Source: Rickettsiales bacterium (GTDB taxonomy: Bacteria > Pseudomonadota > Alphaproteobacteria > Rs-D84 > CACZYB01). Taken from it: a stretch of DNA of 9,077 bases. The position numbers and the translations under genes were made by a program. This document shows, one piece after another, positions 6,682-9,077 of this stretch (position 1 is the stretch's first letter; every line of letters begins with the position of its first letter). A model generated the notes under the pieces. The model did not search any database, was not told where the DNA came from, and worked only from the letters and a program-made list of their open reading frames with translations. The stretch is taken from assembly GCA_031276335.1 (NCBI GenBank), contig JAISNH010000109.1, positions 1-9,077 on the forward strand, written 5' to 3'.

Positions 6682-7554
6682 ATGAAGGGAATAATCCTTG
6701 CCGGAGGCTCCGGCACCAGGCTTTATCCGATGACGAAGGCCATGTCGAAGCAGATGCTGCCGGTGTACGACAAGCCGATGGTGTACTATCCTTTGTCGAT
6801 ACTGATGCTGTTCGGCATACGCGACATCCTTATCATATCCACGCCGGAGGACACGCCGGTGATAGAGCGCCTTTTGGGCGACGGCGCCCAGTTCGGCATC
6901 AACCTTTCCTACAAGGTGCAGCCCTCGCCAGACGGGCTGGCCCAGGCGTTCATCCTGGGCGAGGAGTTCATCGCCGGCGAACGGTGCGCGATGATACTGG
7001 GCGACAATATATTCTATACCCACAACATAACCGCTCTCGTCGGACAGATACGCGCCGAGCCGGATACCGCGTTCATATTCGGCTACAAGGTGCACGATCC
7101 GGAGCGTTTCGGCATCATAGAGTTCGGCGAAGGCGGCAGGGTGCTGTCCATCGAGGAAAAGCCCAAGGCGCCGAAGTCGAACTATGCCGCGGTCGGGCTT
7201 TACTTCTATCCCGGCGACGTGGCGTCGAAGGCCAGGCAGGTCAAGCCGTCCGCGCGCGGCGAACTCGAGATAACCGACCTGTCCGCCATGTATTTGAAGG
7301 AAGGGAGGCTGAAGGCAATACCTTTCGGGCGCGGCAGCATGTGGCTGGACGCCGGAACTCCGGACAGCCTTATGGATGCCTCCCAGTTCGTGCAGATAAT
7401 CGAGAAAAGGCAGGACGTGAAAATCGCATGCCTCGAGGAAATCGCGCTTTCAGAGGGATTCATAACCAAGGACGACGTGGCGGAAATCGCCGGTAAGCTG
7501 AAAAAGGGAAGCTACGCCGACTATCTGAACAGGCTTGCCAAGGAAGCCAAATGA
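6682..7554 (+). CDS. rfbA: Glucose-1-phosphate thymidylyltransferase (RmlA/RfbA)
   Basis: This enzyme condenses glucose-1-phosphate with dTTP to dTDP-glucose, the first step of dTDP-L-rhamnose synthesis in the cytoplasm. The 290-residue length is typical. Motifs are L-A-G-G-S-G-T-R-L (6-14, nucleotide binding), K-Q-M-L-P-V-Y-D-K-P-M (23-33), L-G-D-N (106-109, metal-binding aspartate), E-E-K-P (158-161), V-G-L-Y-F-Y-P (171-177), E-L-E-I-T-D-L (194-200) and W-L-D-A-G-T (221-226). It starts 9 bases after rgpF with GAAAGG (6671-6676) as ribosome site, and its stop overlaps the rfbC start (ATGA). All key residues are present. Isoleucine codons are 15 ATA, 12 ATC and no ATT. Confidence 0.97.
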   Translation: MKGIILAGGSGTRLYPMTKAMSKQMLPVYDKPMVYYPLSILMLFGIRDILIISTPEDTPVIERLLGDGAQFGINLSYKVQPSPDGLAQAFILGEEFIAGERCAMILGDNIFYTHNITALVGQIRAEPDTAFIFGYKVHDPERFGIIEFGEGGRVLSIEEKPKAPKSNYAAVGLYFYPGDVASKARQVKPSARGELEITDLSAMYLKEGRLKAIPFGRGSMWLDAGTPDSLMDASQFVQIIEKRQDVKIACLEEIALSEGFITKDDVAEIAGKLKKGSYADYLNRLAKEAK

Positions 7555-8089
7555 ATTTCGCCGCGACCCACATCTCCGGAGTTGCCATAATCGAGCCGAA
7601 GGTGTTCGAGGATGCGCGCGGATATTTCTTCGAGTCCTACAGCAAGGCGGAATTCGCCGCGAACGGCATCGAGGCCGAATTCGTGCAGGACAACCAGTCG
7701 AAGTCAGCATACGGCACCATACGCGGACTGCATTTCCAGAAATTCGAGCATGCGCAGGCGAAGCTTGCTCGCGTAATCGACGGCCGCGTGCTCGACATCG
7801 CGGTCGACCTGCGCACCGGTTCCCCCACATACGGCCGCCACGTCGCGGTCGAGCTGTCGGCGGAAAACAACAGGATGCTTTTCATACCGCGCGGGTTCGC
7901 GCACGGGTTTTCCGTGCTGTCCGCCACGGCAGTGTTCGCCTACAAGTGCGACAATCCGTACGACAGGCTTTCCGAAGGAGGCATAGCCTATGACGACCCC
8001 GAGCTCGGCATAGACTGGAAAATTCCCGCCGGTTCGCGCATACTGTCCGAAAAGGACTTGAATCATCCGAAATTCAAAGAGGTCGGAAC

Positions 8090-8099
<10 letters not shown>
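7551..8099 (+). CDS. rfbC: dTDP-4-dehydrorhamnose 3,5-epimerase (RmlC/RfbC)
   Basis: This cupin-fold enzyme epimerises C3 and C5 of dTDP-4-keto-6-deoxyglucose, the third step of dTDP-L-rhamnose synthesis. It has 182 residues, the usual size. Landmarks are F-E-D-A-R-G-Y-F-F-E (19-28), F-V-Q-D-N-Q-S-K-S (44-52), G-T-I-R-G-L-H-F-Q (55-63) with the catalytic histidine H61, F-I-P-R-G-F-A-H-G-F (111-120), the catalytic tyrosine Y131 in Y-K-C-D-N-P-Y-D, and D169 near the end. Its ATG overlaps the rfbA stop by 4 bases, so translation is probably coupled. Its last 10 bases overlap the start of rfbD. Confidence 0.97.

Positions 8100-9077
<978 letters not shown>

Overview
The window reads as 9 kb of a Gram-negative genome of moderately high GC with a surface-polysaccharide theme. 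The Gram-negative call rests on a lipobox lipoprotein paired with an outer-membrane Slam-type barrel protein, and on a dTDP-rhamnose pathway feeding a glycosyltransferase. Slam systems are known mainly from Proteobacteria, so a host-associated proteobacterium is the most likely source. Isoleucine is read mostly from ATA and arginine often from AGG (in rfbA, counted by eye: ATA 15, ATC 12, ATT 0; AGG 6 of 13). This is unusual for a GC-rich proteobacterium, and I cannot name the genus.

Layout. (1) 3-587, plus strand: the end of an unrecognised gene whose frame is open to the window edge. (2) 584-3851, minus strand: a two-gene unit of a large lipoprotein with a TbpB/fHbp-like C-terminal barrel, followed by the Slam outer-membrane protein that probably delivers it to the cell surface. 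A sigma70-type promoter precedes it. (3) 3961-4596, minus strand: a membrane-anchored or exported SagB/ThcOx-type nitroreductase with its own TTGACA-17-TATGAT promoter. (4) 4744-5727, plus strand: a family 2 glycosyltransferase, transcribed divergently from the nitroreductase. (5) 5836 to the window end, plus strand: a tightly packed operon, rgpF-like rhamnosyltransferase - rfbA - rfbC - rfbD - rfbB (partial), with start/stop overlaps and one clear promoter.

How they work together. rfbA, rfbB, rfbC and rfbD turn glucose-1-phosphate and dTTP into dTDP-L-rhamnose. The RgpF-family enzyme encoded at the head of the same operon is the likely user of that donor, and the neighbouring GT2 probably adds another sugar to the same glycan (O-antigen, capsule or similar). 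The lipoprotein/Slam pair is a separate surface-display module; its ligand is not predictable from the sequence.

The last 12 bases match the start of the Illumina TruSeq adapter, so the contig end is probably untrimmed adapter and the final residues of RfbB are not trustworthy. No tRNA, rRNA, CRISPR array, insertion sequence or convincing rho-independent terminator was seen. The gaps without genes are all shorter than 160 bases and are described with their promoters.
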